Notes: a model not told the origin generated them from the sequence alone. A stretch of DNA of 43,251 nucleotides from an uncultured Clostridia bacterium (GCA_947175385.1 CAMWMN010000010.1:1-43251); one strand, 5' to 3'. Positions 7,844 to 17,279 are shown, numbered from the stretch's first letter. Translations and numbers: made by a program.

Positions 7844-8853
7844 TGTGATGATTCTCCTCCTGTTTGAGTGCCGACCGATTTATCCCACAACTGCTCCACC
7901 CCGACCAGCAGAACATCATAGGTTTTAACCTTAAAGTGCATACCGTCCAGCTCGGCATATTCTTTCTTGAAGTATCCCTCGTTATCGGAAAGATGGCTGT
8001 TCAAATCAAAATACGGAACATTGATTTCGGAGCACATCTTCTTAATTTGTTTATTCGTATCATCGATCATCTTTTTGGTGATACCGGCAGAATCAGCCGC
8101 AGAGCTGTCCTTGGTGATCGGCGGAATGGAAATCACGCAGATTTTGCTGTTTGGAGTGACTTCCTTGAGAGCGGCTATCAGCTCCTTATAGTCCTTGATC
8201 ATCTCCGAAACGGAAGCATCCGGTCCAATACTGTTGGAGCCTAACATTATGTTGATATGTTTCGGTGTGATTTTCCCCGCATAATCCACTGCTGTTCCCG
8301 CATAGTCACTCAGGGTATTGTAGTGCACTTTGTAGGGTGTGAATCCGATTTCCGCAGCGACATTATGCGTGCTGAGAATATCATAAGTACTCAACCCGGA
8401 GAGTATGCTGTCGCCAACGAAAAGGTCATCATCGGCATATTTATATTTATACCCAGCAGGAACGGAAATAGTCTGAGGAGTGCTTGATTCACTGCTGTTC
8501 GCCGGCTTGGGCGAGGAATCACCGCCGCTTATCAGATATGCCGAAAGACTGCTGCTGTCATTATCACTTGTGCCGTTTTCGGTGTTCTTGGTGCTGTTAA
8601 GACTTATAATAAACACCACCGTGACGATTATCAGAATCGCTACCGAAAGAACCACATAAATTTGAATGGTTTCTTTTGGAGGCTTGTATTTGTTGCCTTT
8701 GGGGTTTGGATTTCGTTTAGGAGCGCTGTTTCTGACCGGGATATGTATCTCCTCGGGTTGGATTATTTGTTCCCGCGCTCTTGGTTCTCTCTTCTTGGAG
8801 AAATCCAAATCAAAATCATCGGAATTGGTATTGGAGTTTTTTCTGTCGCTCAT
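7840..8853 (-). CDS. Membrane-anchored SGNH/GDSL hydrolase
   Basis: 337 residues. An acidic then basic cytoplasmic N-terminus (about 1-60) is followed by one transmembrane segment (IYVVLSVAILIIVTVVFII, about 65-85), a Ser-rich linker and an extracellular SGNH domain with VGDSILSGL, MLGSNSIG and LDGMHF blocks. It is an anchored counterpart of the lipoprotein downstream: the domains share the NYN/DYAGTAVDYA region, the SIPPIT segment and the YFDLN..LSDN..YFK tail. ATG at 8853 has AAGGGGAAG upstream; an in-frame start at 8904 is less likely. First gene of the envelope operon. Confidence 0.85.
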   Translation of the reverse strand: MSDRKNSNTNSDDFDLDFSKKREPRAREQIIQPEEIHIPVRNSAPKRNPNPKGNKYKPPKETIQIYVVLSVAILIIVTVVFIISLNSTKNTENGTSDNDSSSLSAYLISGGDSSPKPANSSESSTPQTISVPAGYKYKYADDDLFVGDSILSGLSTYDILSTHNVAAEIGFTPYKVHYNTLSDYAGTAVDYAGKITPKHINIMLGSNSIGPDASVSEMIKDYKELIAALKEVTPNSKICVISIPPITKDSSAADSAGITKKMIDDTNKQIKKMCSEINVPYFDLNSHLSDNEGYFKKEYAELDGMHFKVKTYDVLLVGVEQLWDKSVGTQTGGESSQ

Positions 8854-8909
8854 TTTAACTTCCCCTTTCAAAATTTTCCCCAACCTATCAATACATCTTA
8901 ACAAATACC

Positions 8910-8938
8910 ATTATAGTACATTTTTTGCCAAAATGCAA
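8910..8938 (-). promoter_or_regulatory. Promoter of the SGNH/DUF4358 operon
   Basis: Minus-strand TTGCAT (8938-8933), 17-base spacer, TATAAT (8915-8910). It lies about 57 bases upstream of the first start codon. Confidence 0.6.
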
Positions 8939-9021
8939 GAGGTATTACAAAAAATTCATAAATTCTTTATTTTTTCAATATTGCGTTGCCTTAACTTTTC
9001 GCTGTAAGGGTAATACACGGC

Positions 9022-11904
9022 TTAATTACGGAGTTTTCGCTCGTTCCACTCTTGTCTGGTCATCAGCACTTGACGCGGCTTTGAACCCTCTGAGGAACCC
9101 ACCACGCCCATTCTCTCCATAGTGTCGACAATTCGTGCGGCTCTACCGTAGCCGAGCTTTAGATGCCGCTGAAGCGCAGATGTGCTCGCCTGCCCCGCGT
9201 TAATTACGAACTCGATTGCCTCATCGAGCTTTTCATCCTTATCATCGCCGTCAATATCCGAATCTGAGCCGCCCTTGCTGTTGTTGGAGCTTACTATCTC
9301 CGCCTGACGCTCGATCTCTGCCATAATACCCTCATCGTACTCCGCCTTGAAGGTCTGCTTAATGAACTGTACCACGCGCTCGACTTCATCATCTGATACA
9401 AAGCACCCTTGCAGACGTATCGGTTTCTGAATGCCTACAGGCATATACAGCATATCGCCGTTGCCGAGAAGCTTCTCCGCGCCGCCCGCGTCCAGAATTA
9501 CGCGGCTGTCGGAGTTGGAGCTTACGAGCAGCGCGATTCGGCTTGGAATATTACCCTTGATAAGTCCCGTAACCACGGATACGATCGGCTTTTGGGTCGC
9601 AATTACAAGGTACATTCCGGCGGCTCTTGCTTTCTGCGCAAGACGGACAATGCTGTCCTCAACGTCCTTAGGAGAAGCCATCATCAAATCCGCCAGCTCG
9701 TCAATGAAAATGACGATACGAGGCATAACCTCAAGCCCGTCTACGTTCTTGGCGAGGTCGTTGAAGCCGTCGATATTACGCACGTTATTCTCGGAAAACA
9801 GCGTATAGCGGTTTTCCATCTCGGTTACAGCCCATGCCAACGCGCCCGCTGCCTTTTTCGGATCGGTGACAACGGGAATAAGCAGGTGCGGAATGCCGTT
9901 GTACATCATAAATTCCACTTGCTTGGGGTCGACCATTATCAGGCGAACGTCCTCAGGAGTGGACTTCATCAGAATGCTCATTATGATGGAGTTTACGCAT
10001 ACGGATTTTCCCGAGCCTGTCGTTCCCGCGATAAGCAAATGCGGCATTTTCGTTATGTTACAGGTGATGGAATTACCGCTGATGTCCTTGCCCAACACAG
10101 TTTCCAGTTTTTTGTCAAACGACTTTTTGAACTGTTCGGTATCCACCAACTCGCGGAAGAAAACAGTATCCTTAACCTTATTGGGAATTTCGATTCCGAC
10201 CGCCGCCTTATCCGGCACGGGAGCGATTCGTACACCGCCCACCGCCAGATTCAGCGCCACATCATCCGCGAGATTGGCGATTTTGCTGAGCTTTACGCCC
10301 GGCGCGGGCTGAAGCTCATAGCGCGTTACGGAAGGTCCTCGGCTTGCGCCGAGATAGGTTGTCTGAACACCAAAGCTCTTCAGGGTTTCTACGAGCTTGT
10401 CCGCGTTTTTACGAATCTCGGAATCGATATCCGATTGCTGAACAGGTTTTTTCACGGGGTTCAGCAGATTCATCGGCGGGAGCGTGTATACGTCCGACAG
10501 TGTGTACTGCGGACTTTCGGTGCGATTCATCAAAGTTTCGCCGAGCGGCATTATTTCCTTTTGCGGCGCGGGATTTCCCGGAGGTTCGATAAGGAGCTTG
10601 CTGTTTTCTGTTTGAGAACGGTTCTCGAAGATTATATCGTCCAAATCAAACGGAAGCTCCGCCTCTTCAGCGTCCGGAATATCAAAATCTGCGTCCGTGG
10701 ATTTCGCAAGAGCGTCCGAAGTGGTAATATCTTTCCTCGGAGCGTCAATGATTTTGGAAACACGCGCGGGAGATTTCTCGGCATTGAGCTTGTCCAGCGC
10801 GTCAATAATCGGCACTAAATCCGCGTCGTTGTCGACCAGACGCGATTCGGGACTTTCGGGAGGACGCATTATCGGGTGACGTTTTTCCATATATTGCCTG
10901 AGTGCTTGCTGATAATCACGGCTGTCTTGTTTCTGCTCGGCAATTATTTTATCCTCATTCTCACCCATTAGCTTGATGTCGCACTTAACATCGGGGGATT
11001 TCGGCTGCATGGGTTCGGGCATTGGCTTTTGAGGAACAGAATTTTCCGAAGCCTTTGAGGATTCGTCAGCACCGACTGAATTCACCACTTCCTGCATTTC
11101 GGCGAGCTTGCGCCGTTTCTGCTCCTCAATGGCTTGCTTGCGCTCAAATTCACGCTGTTCGCGCATAATCTGCTGTTGTTTTCTCTTTTCCGCCTGAATC
11201 CGCCGATACTCCTCGTTGGCGATTGCGGATTCCTCACGGCGACGTTCACGGCTTTCGGAAGCGCGCTCCCCTGCGGACTTAACCGCGCCGCCAATAATCG
11301 TGAAAATCTCCGTAAGCGGCATATTTATCATCAACAGTACGCATACCAACGCAACGATTATTATGATTATCGCCGCGCCGAACTTCCCAAGAAACAACAG
11401 CGGAACTCCCAGAATCAGCGCGAAAAATCCGCCTCCGGAAAATTCTGCGCCGCCCTTGTAGAGATTCACGACAACCTCTCCGAAATTCTCGCCATTTACC
11501 TTTCCGACTGCGAAGATCTCCACCGCCGCGCAAAAAATCAGCGTAAACAGCACAATCTTAAACACCGTAAACGCGATTGTACCGTTGGTTTGGTTTGCGG
11601 AGATCACAACTGCCGCATAAATCATCAGCGGTCCGACCGTATATGCCGCGAACCCGAACAGCCCGTGCATAACGCTCCAAAGTGCGTGCCAGCCCATGCT
11701 GCCCGGAATGATTGCCAACAGCGTCAGCAGAACACCTGCCGCCAGCATAATTATTGAGGCGATCCGACGCTTTTGCATACTGCGCCGCAGAGCCTCCTCG
11801 CGCCGCCGCTGAGCCTCTTGCTCCGCAGCCTTTTTGGAGCGCGATTTCGCTGTGGACGTTGATTTCGACCTGCCCACATTCCCGTTTGTTTTTCTTTCTG
11901 CCAT
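9022..11904 (-). CDS. ftsK: DNA translocase FtsK/SpoIIIE
   Basis: Septal DNA pump that clears or packages chromosomal DNA at division and, in spore formers, moves the chromosome into the forespore. 960 residues: basic N-terminus, four hydrophobic membrane segments (about 50-215), a long charged/Pro-rich linker (215-470), then the RecA-like motor with Walker A GTTGSGKSV near 625 and Walker B VIFIDELADL near 725, and a C-terminal winged-helix gamma domain (about 890-955, ASTSALQRHLKLGYGRAARIVD) that reads orientation sequences. The length is normal. It follows uppP by 24 bases and lies near tepA, a neighbourhood also seen around spoIIIE in Bacillus (as I recall). Which of FtsK or SpoIIIE it corresponds to functionally cannot be decided here. 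Confidence 0.95.
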   Translation of the reverse strand: MAERKTNGNVGRSKSTSTAKSRSKKAAEQEAQRRREEALRRSMQKRRIASIIMLAAGVLLTLLAIIPGSMGWHALWSVMHGLFGFAAYTVGPLMIYAAVVISANQTNGTIAFTVFKIVLFTLIFCAAVEIFAVGKVNGENFGEVVVNLYKGGAEFSGGGFFALILGVPLLFLGKFGAAIIIIIVALVCVLLMINMPLTEIFTIIGGAVKSAGERASESRERRREESAIANEEYRRIQAEKRKQQQIMREQREFERKQAIEEQKRRKLAEMQEVVNSVGADESSKASENSVPQKPMPEPMQPKSPDVKCDIKLMGENEDKIIAEQKQDSRDYQQALRQYMEKRHPIMRPPESPESRLVDNDADLVPIIDALDKLNAEKSPARVSKIIDAPRKDITTSDALAKSTDADFDIPDAEEAELPFDLDDIIFENRSQTENSKLLIEPPGNPAPQKEIMPLGETLMNRTESPQYTLSDVYTLPPMNLLNPVKKPVQQSDIDSEIRKNADKLVETLKSFGVQTTYLGASRGPSVTRYELQPAPGVKLSKIANLADDVALNLAVGGVRIAPVPDKAAVGIEIPNKVKDTVFFRELVDTEQFKKSFDKKLETVLGKDISGNSITCNITKMPHLLIAGTTGSGKSVCVNSIIMSILMKSTPEDVRLIMVDPKQVEFMMYNGIPHLLIPVVTDPKKAAGALAWAVTEMENRYTLFSENNVRNIDGFNDLAKNVDGLEVMPRIVIFIDELADLMMASPKDVEDSIVRLAQKARAAGMYLVIATQKPIVSVVTGLIKGNIPSRIALLVSSNSDSRVILDAGGAEKLLGNGDMLYMPVGIQKPIRLQGCFVSDDEVERVVQFIKQTFKAEYDEGIMAEIERQAEIVSSNNSKGGSDSDIDGDDKDEKLDEAIEFVINAGQASTSALQRHLKLGYGRAARIVDTMERMGVVGSSEGSKPRQVLMTRQEWNERKLRN

Positions 11905-11928
11905 ATTTTCCCTATTCCTTATGTACTT

Positions 11929-12801
11929 TTATCTTCCGAACATTGCCGCCAGCGTATTCCCCGAAATGTGCTCCCAAATACCGCACGCGACACAAAGAAC
12001 ACCAAGAATCGCGGTATAGATTCCGAAAATCTTAAAGCGATCCTTTTGCAGCAGCCAATTCACGAGCTTAATCGCGAGGAATCCCACAACTGCGGCAACT
12101 ACAAATCCGATTCCCAGTATTACCCAATTAATATCCATATCAGATTTAAGCGCGTCGCCGACCTCAAGAACACTTCCGCCCAGAATCGCGGGGATTCCGA
12201 GAATAAACGCGAATGTTACGGCGGTGTTCTTCTCCAGTCCGCAGAACAGCCCCGCCGCGGTTGTCGACCCGGAGCGCGAAACTCCAGGGAACAGCGCCAC
12301 ACATTGGAACAATCCAACTGTCACCGCGTCTTTAACGGTCATTTGCTCACCCGTTTTTGCGTTGTTCGCGCATTTATCCGACAGAAACAGCAGAACCGCC
12401 GTGAAAAGGAACGCGATTCCCTCAAAAACGATGTCGCCGTCACCTTGGCGCGCGGTAAAGAAATCTTTGAACAGATACACAGGAACAAGAATCAAAGTGG
12501 CAATTATTACCATAAACATCATTCGGCGATTGGAGTTCATATTTTTCCACGAGAACCGCCCCGTGAAAATATCGCCGATCGTCTTGAAAAACTCCGTTAT
12601 CATGCCCCAGATAGTCTTTCGGAACACCGCAAAAACCGCGACAAGCGTTCCCATATGTAATACAATTGACAGAATCAGCGCCGTTTCGCCCGAATATCCC
12701 GTGATATGCTGAATCACCGACAGATGTCCCGAGCTTGATACGGGCAAAAACTCCGTCAATCCCTGAACTATTGCTTGAATGATTACATTAATAATGTCCA
12801 T
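11929..12801 (-). CDS. uppP: Undecaprenyl-diphosphatase (BacA/UppP)
   Basis: Integral membrane phosphatase that recycles undecaprenyl pyrophosphate to the monophosphate carrier used for peptidoglycan and other envelope glycans; overproduction in other species gives bacitracin resistance. 290 residues, about eight membrane segments. The N-terminal signature QGLTEFLPVSSSGHL (about 12-26) holds the catalytic Glu and Ser residues, and the second signature PGVSRSGSTTA (about 173-183) holds the conserved Arg. ATG at 12801 has AAGGGG 5 bases upstream. It precedes ftsK by 24 bases and is probably cotranscribed. Confidence 0.95.
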   Translation of the reverse strand: MDIINVIIQAIVQGLTEFLPVSSSGHLSVIQHITGYSGETALILSIVLHMGTLVAVFAVFRKTIWGMITEFFKTIGDIFTGRFSWKNMNSNRRMMFMVIIATLILVPVYLFKDFFTARQGDGDIVFEGIAFLFTAVLLFLSDKCANNAKTGEQMTVKDAVTVGLFQCVALFPGVSRSGSTTAAGLFCGLEKNTAVTFAFILGIPAILGGSVLEVGDALKSDMDINWVILGIGFVVAAVVGFLAIKLVNWLLQKDRFKIFGIYTAILGVLCVACGIWEHISGNTLAAMFGR

Positions 12802-12821
12802 ATATACCCCTTATTTTAATA

Positions 12822-12919
12822 GCAAATCCGAAACCACGCAAACGCTGCGCGTTTGCGTTTGCTGAGCTTCACCTCACACCGCGTCGCGGTGTGAGGTGAA
12901 GCTCGCGTTTCGGATTTGC
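12822..12919. repeat. 98-bp palindromic element with 13-bp terminal inverted repeats
   Basis: Outer arms GCAAATCCGAAAC (12822-12834) and GTTTCGGATTTGC (12907-12919) match perfectly. Inside are two more perfect hairpins: a 10-bp stem with a TGC loop (12836-12858) and a 20-bp stem with one central base (12864-12904). No ORF. The same ends recur at 23229 and, with a changed sequence, at 43181. It is a candidate miniature mobile element or structured RNA. Confidence 0.75.
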
Positions 12920-13016
12920 ACGAATCTCCGATACGTTGCTTTGAATCAGACGCGCTAAGTTTTCTCTCGGCAGCGTTGCGTTATGTACGCCGAACGGTTC
13001 CCCGCCCGGCTTTGAC

Positions 13017-13154
13017 TTAGTAGCTGCCGAAATACAGAGTTCTCATCATATCAAACGCGAATGCGCTGTGCATATTGTCCTCGATTTCGCAGTTGACATT
13101 TTGGTTTCTGTCTTCTTCAAACTCGTTTTCACGGTCTGCGATAGTCTGAATCAT
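13017..13154 (-). CDS. 45-residue acidic protein coupled to tepA
   Basis: A short ORF whose ATG overlaps the tepA stop codon (ATGA), a strong sign of translational coupling. It encodes 45 residues, rich in Glu/Asp/Asn in the first half and ending in [12 protein letters not shown]; there is no signal peptide or membrane segment. No family recognised. In Bacillus a small protein (YlzJ) follows tepA, but I see no resemblance beyond position. Confidence rests on the coupling and on the clean stop; a GGAG lies about 12 bases upstream. Confidence 0.55.
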   Translation of the reverse strand: MIQTIADRENEFEEDRNQNVNCEIEDNMHSAFAFDMMRTLYFGSY

Positions 13155-14011
13155 CTTTCACCACTCCAATCATTATATCTCATTTCCCCTCTCGGAGAAA
13201 TTGATTTCACCGCCGTAGCACGATCCGTCCGCGAAGTTGAGGGAGTTATCCGCGTGGGGTTGCTCCGTTTTTTCGCCGTGGACTTGCCGCCCTTGTTGGA
13301 TTTTCCCGATTTCGCGGATTTTTCCGCCGATTTGCGCTCTTCCTTTTCAATCAGCTTATACAGGCAGTCCACCGCATCGGAAAGCCCGCCGAGGGAATCT
13401 ATCAAGCCCTCCTTGACCGCGTTCTTTCCGTCCAGTACCGTTCCCACGTCAAGCACCAGCTCGTCACGCTCCATCATAAGCTCCTTGAAGCGTTCGGCTT
13501 TCATCTTGCTGTTGTTTGTCACGAACCGTGTAATGCGCTCCTGCATTTTCTCGAAATAATCCATCGTCTGCGGAACGCCCAACATCATGCCGTTCATTCG
13601 CACGGGATGGATCGTCATGGTCGCGGACGGCACAATAAAGCTCCTTTTCGCGGACACCGCCAACGGAACGCCGATTGAATGCCCGCCGCCCACTACTATC
13701 GAAACGGTAGGTTTTGACATTCCCGAAACCAACTCGGCAATTGCCAGACCCGCCTCGACATCGCCGCCTACGGTGTTCAATACAATAAGCAGTCCCTCAA
13801 TGGAGCTGTCCTCTTCGATTGCCACCAACGCGGGAATGATATGCTCATATTTGGTGGTTTTATTCTGCGGCGGCAGCGTATAATGCCCCTCGATCTGCCC
13901 GATTACAGTCAGACAGTAGATATTGTGCAGGGCATTTCCCGGCGCGATGATTCCGGTATCGATTATCTGTTGATTCTGCTCCTCGGTAAACGGAGCGTTC
14001 TCTTCGCTCAT
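13151..14011 (-). CDS. tepA: ClpP-like serine protease TepA
   Basis: Cytoplasmic ClpP-fold peptidase related to the translocation-enhancing protein TepA, which in Bacillus aids protein export and degrades spore-protective proteins at germination. 286 residues: ClpP/crotonase fold (about 30-210) with [10 protein letters not shown], the nucleophile in GGGHSIG (Ser near 111) and the catalytic His in MTIHP (near 136); a Lys/Ser-rich tail (about 225-286) is unusual and looks disordered. ATG at 14011 is chosen because AGGGG lies 7 bases upstream. Its stop overlaps the 45-codon ORF. Its position upstream of the ftsK operon supports the identification. Confidence 0.85.
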   Translation of the reverse strand: MSEENAPFTEEQNQQIIDTGIIAPGNALHNIYCLTVIGQIEGHYTLPPQNKTTKYEHIIPALVAIEEDSSIEGLLIVLNTVGGDVEAGLAIAELVSGMSKPTVSIVVGGGHSIGVPLAVSAKRSFIVPSATMTIHPVRMNGMMLGVPQTMDYFEKMQERITRFVTNNSKMKAERFKELMMERDELVLDVGTVLDGKNAVKEGLIDSLGGLSDAVDCLYKLIEKEERKSAEKSAKSGKSNKGGKSTAKKRSNPTRITPSTSRTDRATAVKSISPRGEMRYNDWSGER

Positions 14012-14109
14012 TTCCAATCCCCTCTTTAAGCAATTGTTTGTACATATTATTCCTCAAGAGGGCGCGGATATTCTGCTTGGACGAAAATATTTATCCGCAT
14101 ATATTTATT

Positions 14110-14138
14110 ATTATAACACATTTCCTGAATTATTTCAA
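14110..14138 (-). promoter_or_regulatory. Promoter of tepA
   Basis: Minus-strand TTGAAA (14138-14133), 17-base spacer, TATAAT (14115-14110), about 100 bases upstream of the tepA start codon. Confidence 0.6.
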
Positions 14139-14173
14139 TATCTTTTCCAAAAAATCTCCCCCAACAACTTGTC

Positions 14174-14200
14174 ATACTTGCCCGTATACAAGCATACAAT
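14174..14200 (+). promoter_or_regulatory. Probable sigma-E promoter of the sipL-spoIVA operon
   Basis: ATA (14174-14176), 16 bases, then CATACAAT (14193-14200). This fits the mother-cell sigma-E pattern ATA-N16-CATAnnnT, and both downstream genes belong to the early mother-cell coat programme. Confidence 0.65.
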
Positions 14201-14243
14201 ACCACTGAAAACAATTACACCAAAATTCCGAAGGAGGATTACT

Positions 14244-15785
14244 ATGGAAGATATTACCAAAGCTGCCGTTTACATTGATGAAAGCATCTATGACGGTCAA
14301 GCGGAACAAGGCGTTGAGCTGGACTATGTACTGCCCGACTACTGCCCCGACATTTTCAAGATCCTGTCCTGCACGTTAAGCCCGAAAGTCGTTTCCTACA
14401 ACGTTTCGGGCGACTGCAAGCTGAATATTGACGGTGTGGTGTACATAAAGGTTCTGTATATGGCAGAAAATTCCAATGATGTCTACTGCATAGACCAGCG
14501 CTACACCTACACCAAAACAGTTGATATGGCTCGGAAGAATATGCCAAGCGTAACTCCCGCGGTTTCGCTGTCAATGAAGTCCGACTACTGCAACTGCCGC
14601 GCTGTCAGCCCTCGACGGATTGACGTCCGCGGTGCCGTTTCCTGCCGCGTGAAAGCAACCGCCGGTATGGAATACACGCTGCCGGAAATTCCCGAAGAGC
14701 TTCAGGTGAAAACCGTTGAAGTCAGCTGCTGCGGAAAGACGCTCTCCGCCGAAAAACAGGTGGTGATCCGTGAGGAGATCGAAACGGGCGCTGAGGGTAT
14801 CGCGTTTATCATGCAATGCTCGGCAGTTCCCAAGGTTACGGATTTGCGCGTAATTGCGGATAAGGCGGTGCTTAAAGGCACGGTCGCTATCTCGGCATTG
14901 TACGGAATCTTCAATCCCGAAAGCGGCGGAGCTTCTCAGACCGAAAAAATGACAGCGGATATTCCGATAAGTGCGATTCTGGACATTGACGGAATTACCG
15001 ACAGCCACCAGTGCTTCCCCGAAATCTCGATTATGAACTTTGAGCTGGTTCCCAAGTCTGATAGCGGGATTTTGTCCTGTGAGATTCTGGCGGAATGCAA
15101 AGTCCGCGCGCAGATGGAAAATAAAATCTGCATCGCGACCGATACCTATTCCACCGATTACGAAACAGATTTCACCTCAAACACCATGAAAATCTCCTCC
15201 GACCCGCGCGTAATAAACGAGAATCTTTCTGTAAGAACGAATCTTTCCTGTGATAAGGGCGAGATTCACTCGGTTTGGGACGTTTCCGGAGAGCTTAAAA
15301 ATGCCGCTTGCCGCCCCACCGATGACGGAAAACTTCTGCTTACCGGTCAGCTTTTTATTACGGCATATGGTACGAATACGGACGGAGTTCCGTTCTGCTC
15401 GGAAAAGCAGGAGAACATTGAGGAACGTATTTCCGCAGCAAATGTAACTCCCGACACTATTGTGGATTTCAATGCAGCTGTAACAGATACGGGATTCTCC
15501 ATCAAGCCCGATGGTACGTTAGACGTTACCTCAACAATCGCGTTTGAGGCATCACTTCATAATGTAAATCCCGTCAGCGCGATAAATGAGGTTACGGTAT
15601 ACGAAGACCGTCCCTTGGATAAATCCGATGAGTTTGCTCTGCGGATATGCTATACAGACGATTCCTCCGACTGCTGGAGCATCGCAAAACGTTGCGGAAC
15701 AACAGTCAAGGCACTTATGGAGGAAAACGACATCGAAAACTGCGATGAGCCGCTTTCGGGTATGATTATTATCCCAACAGTTTGA
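14244..15785 (+). CDS. sipL: SipL-like spore coat assembly protein (DUF3794/SPOCS plus LysM)
   Basis: Probable partner of SpoIVA: in Clostridioides difficile SipL binds SpoIVA and tethers the basal coat layer to the forespore. 513 residues. The N-terminal and middle parts carry repeated DUF3794 (SPOCS) modules, recognisable by LDYVLPDYCPDIFKIL at about 27-42, with another copy in the 160-300 region. The C-terminal 45 residues form a LysM domain (SIAKRCGTTVKALMEENDI) that ends IIIPTV. ATG at 14244 is preceded by AAGGAGG; the frame is open further upstream, but there the DNA has promoter character. It lies 18 bases before spoIVA. The symbol is assigned by domain order and neighbourhood. Confidence 0.85.
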   Translation: MEDITKAAVYIDESIYDGQAEQGVELDYVLPDYCPDIFKILSCTLSPKVVSYNVSGDCKLNIDGVVYIKVLYMAENSNDVYCIDQRYTYTKTVDMARKNMPSVTPAVSLSMKSDYCNCRAVSPRRIDVRGAVSCRVKATAGMEYTLPEIPEELQVKTVEVSCCGKTLSAEKQVVIREEIETGAEGIAFIMQCSAVPKVTDLRVIADKAVLKGTVAISALYGIFNPESGGASQTEKMTADIPISAILDIDGITDSHQCFPEISIMNFELVPKSDSGILSCEILAECKVRAQMENKICIATDTYSTDYETDFTSNTMKISSDPRVINENLSVRTNLSCDKGEIHSVWDVSGELKNAACRPTDDGKLLLTGQLFITAYGTNTDGVPFCSEKQENIEERISAANVTPDTIVDFNAAVTDTGFSIKPDGTLDVTSTIAFEASLHNVNPVSAINEVTVYEDRPLDKSDEFALRICYTDDSSDCWSIAKRCGTTVKALMEENDIENCDEPLSGMIIIPTV

Positions 15786-15803
15786 AGGAGGGTACAACTT
15801 GAT

Positions 15804-17279
15804 ATGAACAATTCCATTTATTCGGATATCGCCAAGCGCACAGGCGGAAACATCTATCTCGGTGTTGTGGGACCCGTGCGTTCGGGGAAATCCACATTTA
15901 TCAGCAGGTTTATGAACAGCCTTGTTATCCCGAATATCACCGATGAATTCCGCCGCGAGCGCGCCAATGACGAGCTTCCGCAATCCTCGGCTGGGCGGAC
16001 GATTATGACTACCGAGCCGAAATTTGTTCCCGAAGAGGCGGTTTCCATTGAGCTTGAGAACGATGTGAAAATGAACGTTCGGCTGATTGACTGCGTGGGA
16101 TACATCGTCCCGAGCGCGATTGGCTACATAGAGAACGAAGCGCCGCGAATGGTTATGACTCCGTGGTTTGACGAGGAGATTCCGTTCAATATGGCAGCGG
16201 AGGTCGGCACTCAAAAGGTTATCAACGACCACTCCACCATCGGTATCGTGGTCACTACGGACGGCAGCATTACAGATATTCCCCGCGAGGAGTATCAAGC
16301 AGCCGAAGAGCGCATTATCAGCGAACTCCATGACATCAACAAGCCGTTTGTGGTAGTGCTGAACTGTCAGAATCCGACAGCCCCCGAGAGCGTTTCACTC
16401 GCGCGGCAGCTCTCAGAGAGCTACGGCACGGACGTTATTCCCGTGAACTGCGTGGATTTGGACGAGGAGAAGATCCGCGAGATTCTAGGCGCGGTGCTGC
16501 TTAAATTTCCCGTGCGTGAAGTTAAGATCCGTATGCCCAAATGGATTACCGCGCTTGAACGCGAGCACTGGCTCAAAAAGAGTGTTTTCGGCTGCATTAA
16601 GGAGCAGGCGGCAAATATAAAAGGCATCAATGACATCAAAATTGCCGCAGACGCGATTTGTGACTGCGAATACGTAAAGCGTGCCATCGCCGAGGACTTG
16701 GATTTAGGCACGGGCAGCGGAGTTATCGACATCACGCTGCAAAACGAGCTGTTCTATAAGATTCTCGGGGAGGCTACCGGTCTGGAGCTTGGCAGCGAGA
16801 ACGACCTTATGCCGTGTATGATTGAGCTTGCAAATATCAAACGAAAGTACGAGCGCGTGAAAAACGCTCTGGAGGAGGTCGAGGCTACGGGCTATGGAAT
16901 CGTACTCCCGCAGATGGACGAACTGACGCTTGAAGAGCCTGAAATCATCAAGCAAGGCGGGAAATACGGCGTTCGGCTGAAAGCTTCCGCGCCCTCTATC
17001 CATATGATGAGCGCGAACATCACCACCGAGATCAACCCGATTGTAGGCACGGAGAAACAATCAGAGGAGCTTGTCAACTACCTTCTGAATGACTTCGAGG
17101 AGAATCCCACCAAAATCTGGGAGAGCAACATCTTCGGCAAGTCGCTTTCGGATTTGGTAAACGAGGGGCTTCATAACAAGCTCAACCGAATGCCCGTGGA
17201 CGCGCGGCTGAAGCTCCAGGAAACCATTCAGCGCATTATCAACGATGGCTGCGGCGGGCTTATCTGCATTATCTTGTAA
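15804..17279 (+). CDS. spoIVA: Stage IV sporulation protein A, coat morphogenetic ATPase
   Basis: Mother-cell protein that hydrolyses ATP and polymerises on the forespore surface as the base of the spore coat; also required for cortex formation. 491 residues, the usual length. N-terminal TRAFAC-like ATPase domain with Walker A GPVRSGKS (23-30), a T-rich switch region (SAGRTIMTTEPKF) and a DCVGY motif (about 96-100) at the position of Walker B. The C-terminus ends GGLICIIL, typical of SpoIVA. Ribosome binding site GGAGGG lies 13 bases before ATG. Cotranscribed with sipL and followed by a terminator. Confidence 0.97.
   Translation: MNNSIYSDIAKRTGGNIYLGVVGPVRSGKSTFISRFMNSLVIPNITDEFRRERANDELPQSSAGRTIMTTEPKFVPEEAVSIELENDVKMNVRLIDCVGYIVPSAIGYIENEAPRMVMTPWFDEEIPFNMAAEVGTQKVINDHSTIGIVVTTDGSITDIPREEYQAAEERIISELHDINKPFVVVLNCQNPTAPESVSLARQLSESYGTDVIPVNCVDLDEEKIREILGAVLLKFPVREVKIRMPKWITALEREHWLKKSVFGCIKEQAANIKGINDIKIAADAICDCEYVKRAIAEDLDLGTGSGVIDITLQNELFYKILGEATGLELGSENDLMPCMIELANIKRKYERVKNALEEVEATGYGIVLPQMDELTLEEPEIIKQGGKYGVRLKASAPSIHMMSANITTEINPIVGTEKQSEELVNYLLNDFEENPTKIWESNIFGKSLSDLVNEGLHNKLNRMPVDARLKLQETIQRIINDGCGGLICIIL

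Noticed and set aside
9409-10818. 469-codon open frame on the plus strand opposite ftsK
   Set aside because: It is the antisense shadow of ftsK: rich in Arg/His/Cys, no ribosome binding site, no recognisable domain.
14034-14243. Upstream extension of the sipL-like frame
   Set aside because: It runs through the sigma-E promoter and has no ribosome binding site; ATG 14244 has AAGGAGG.
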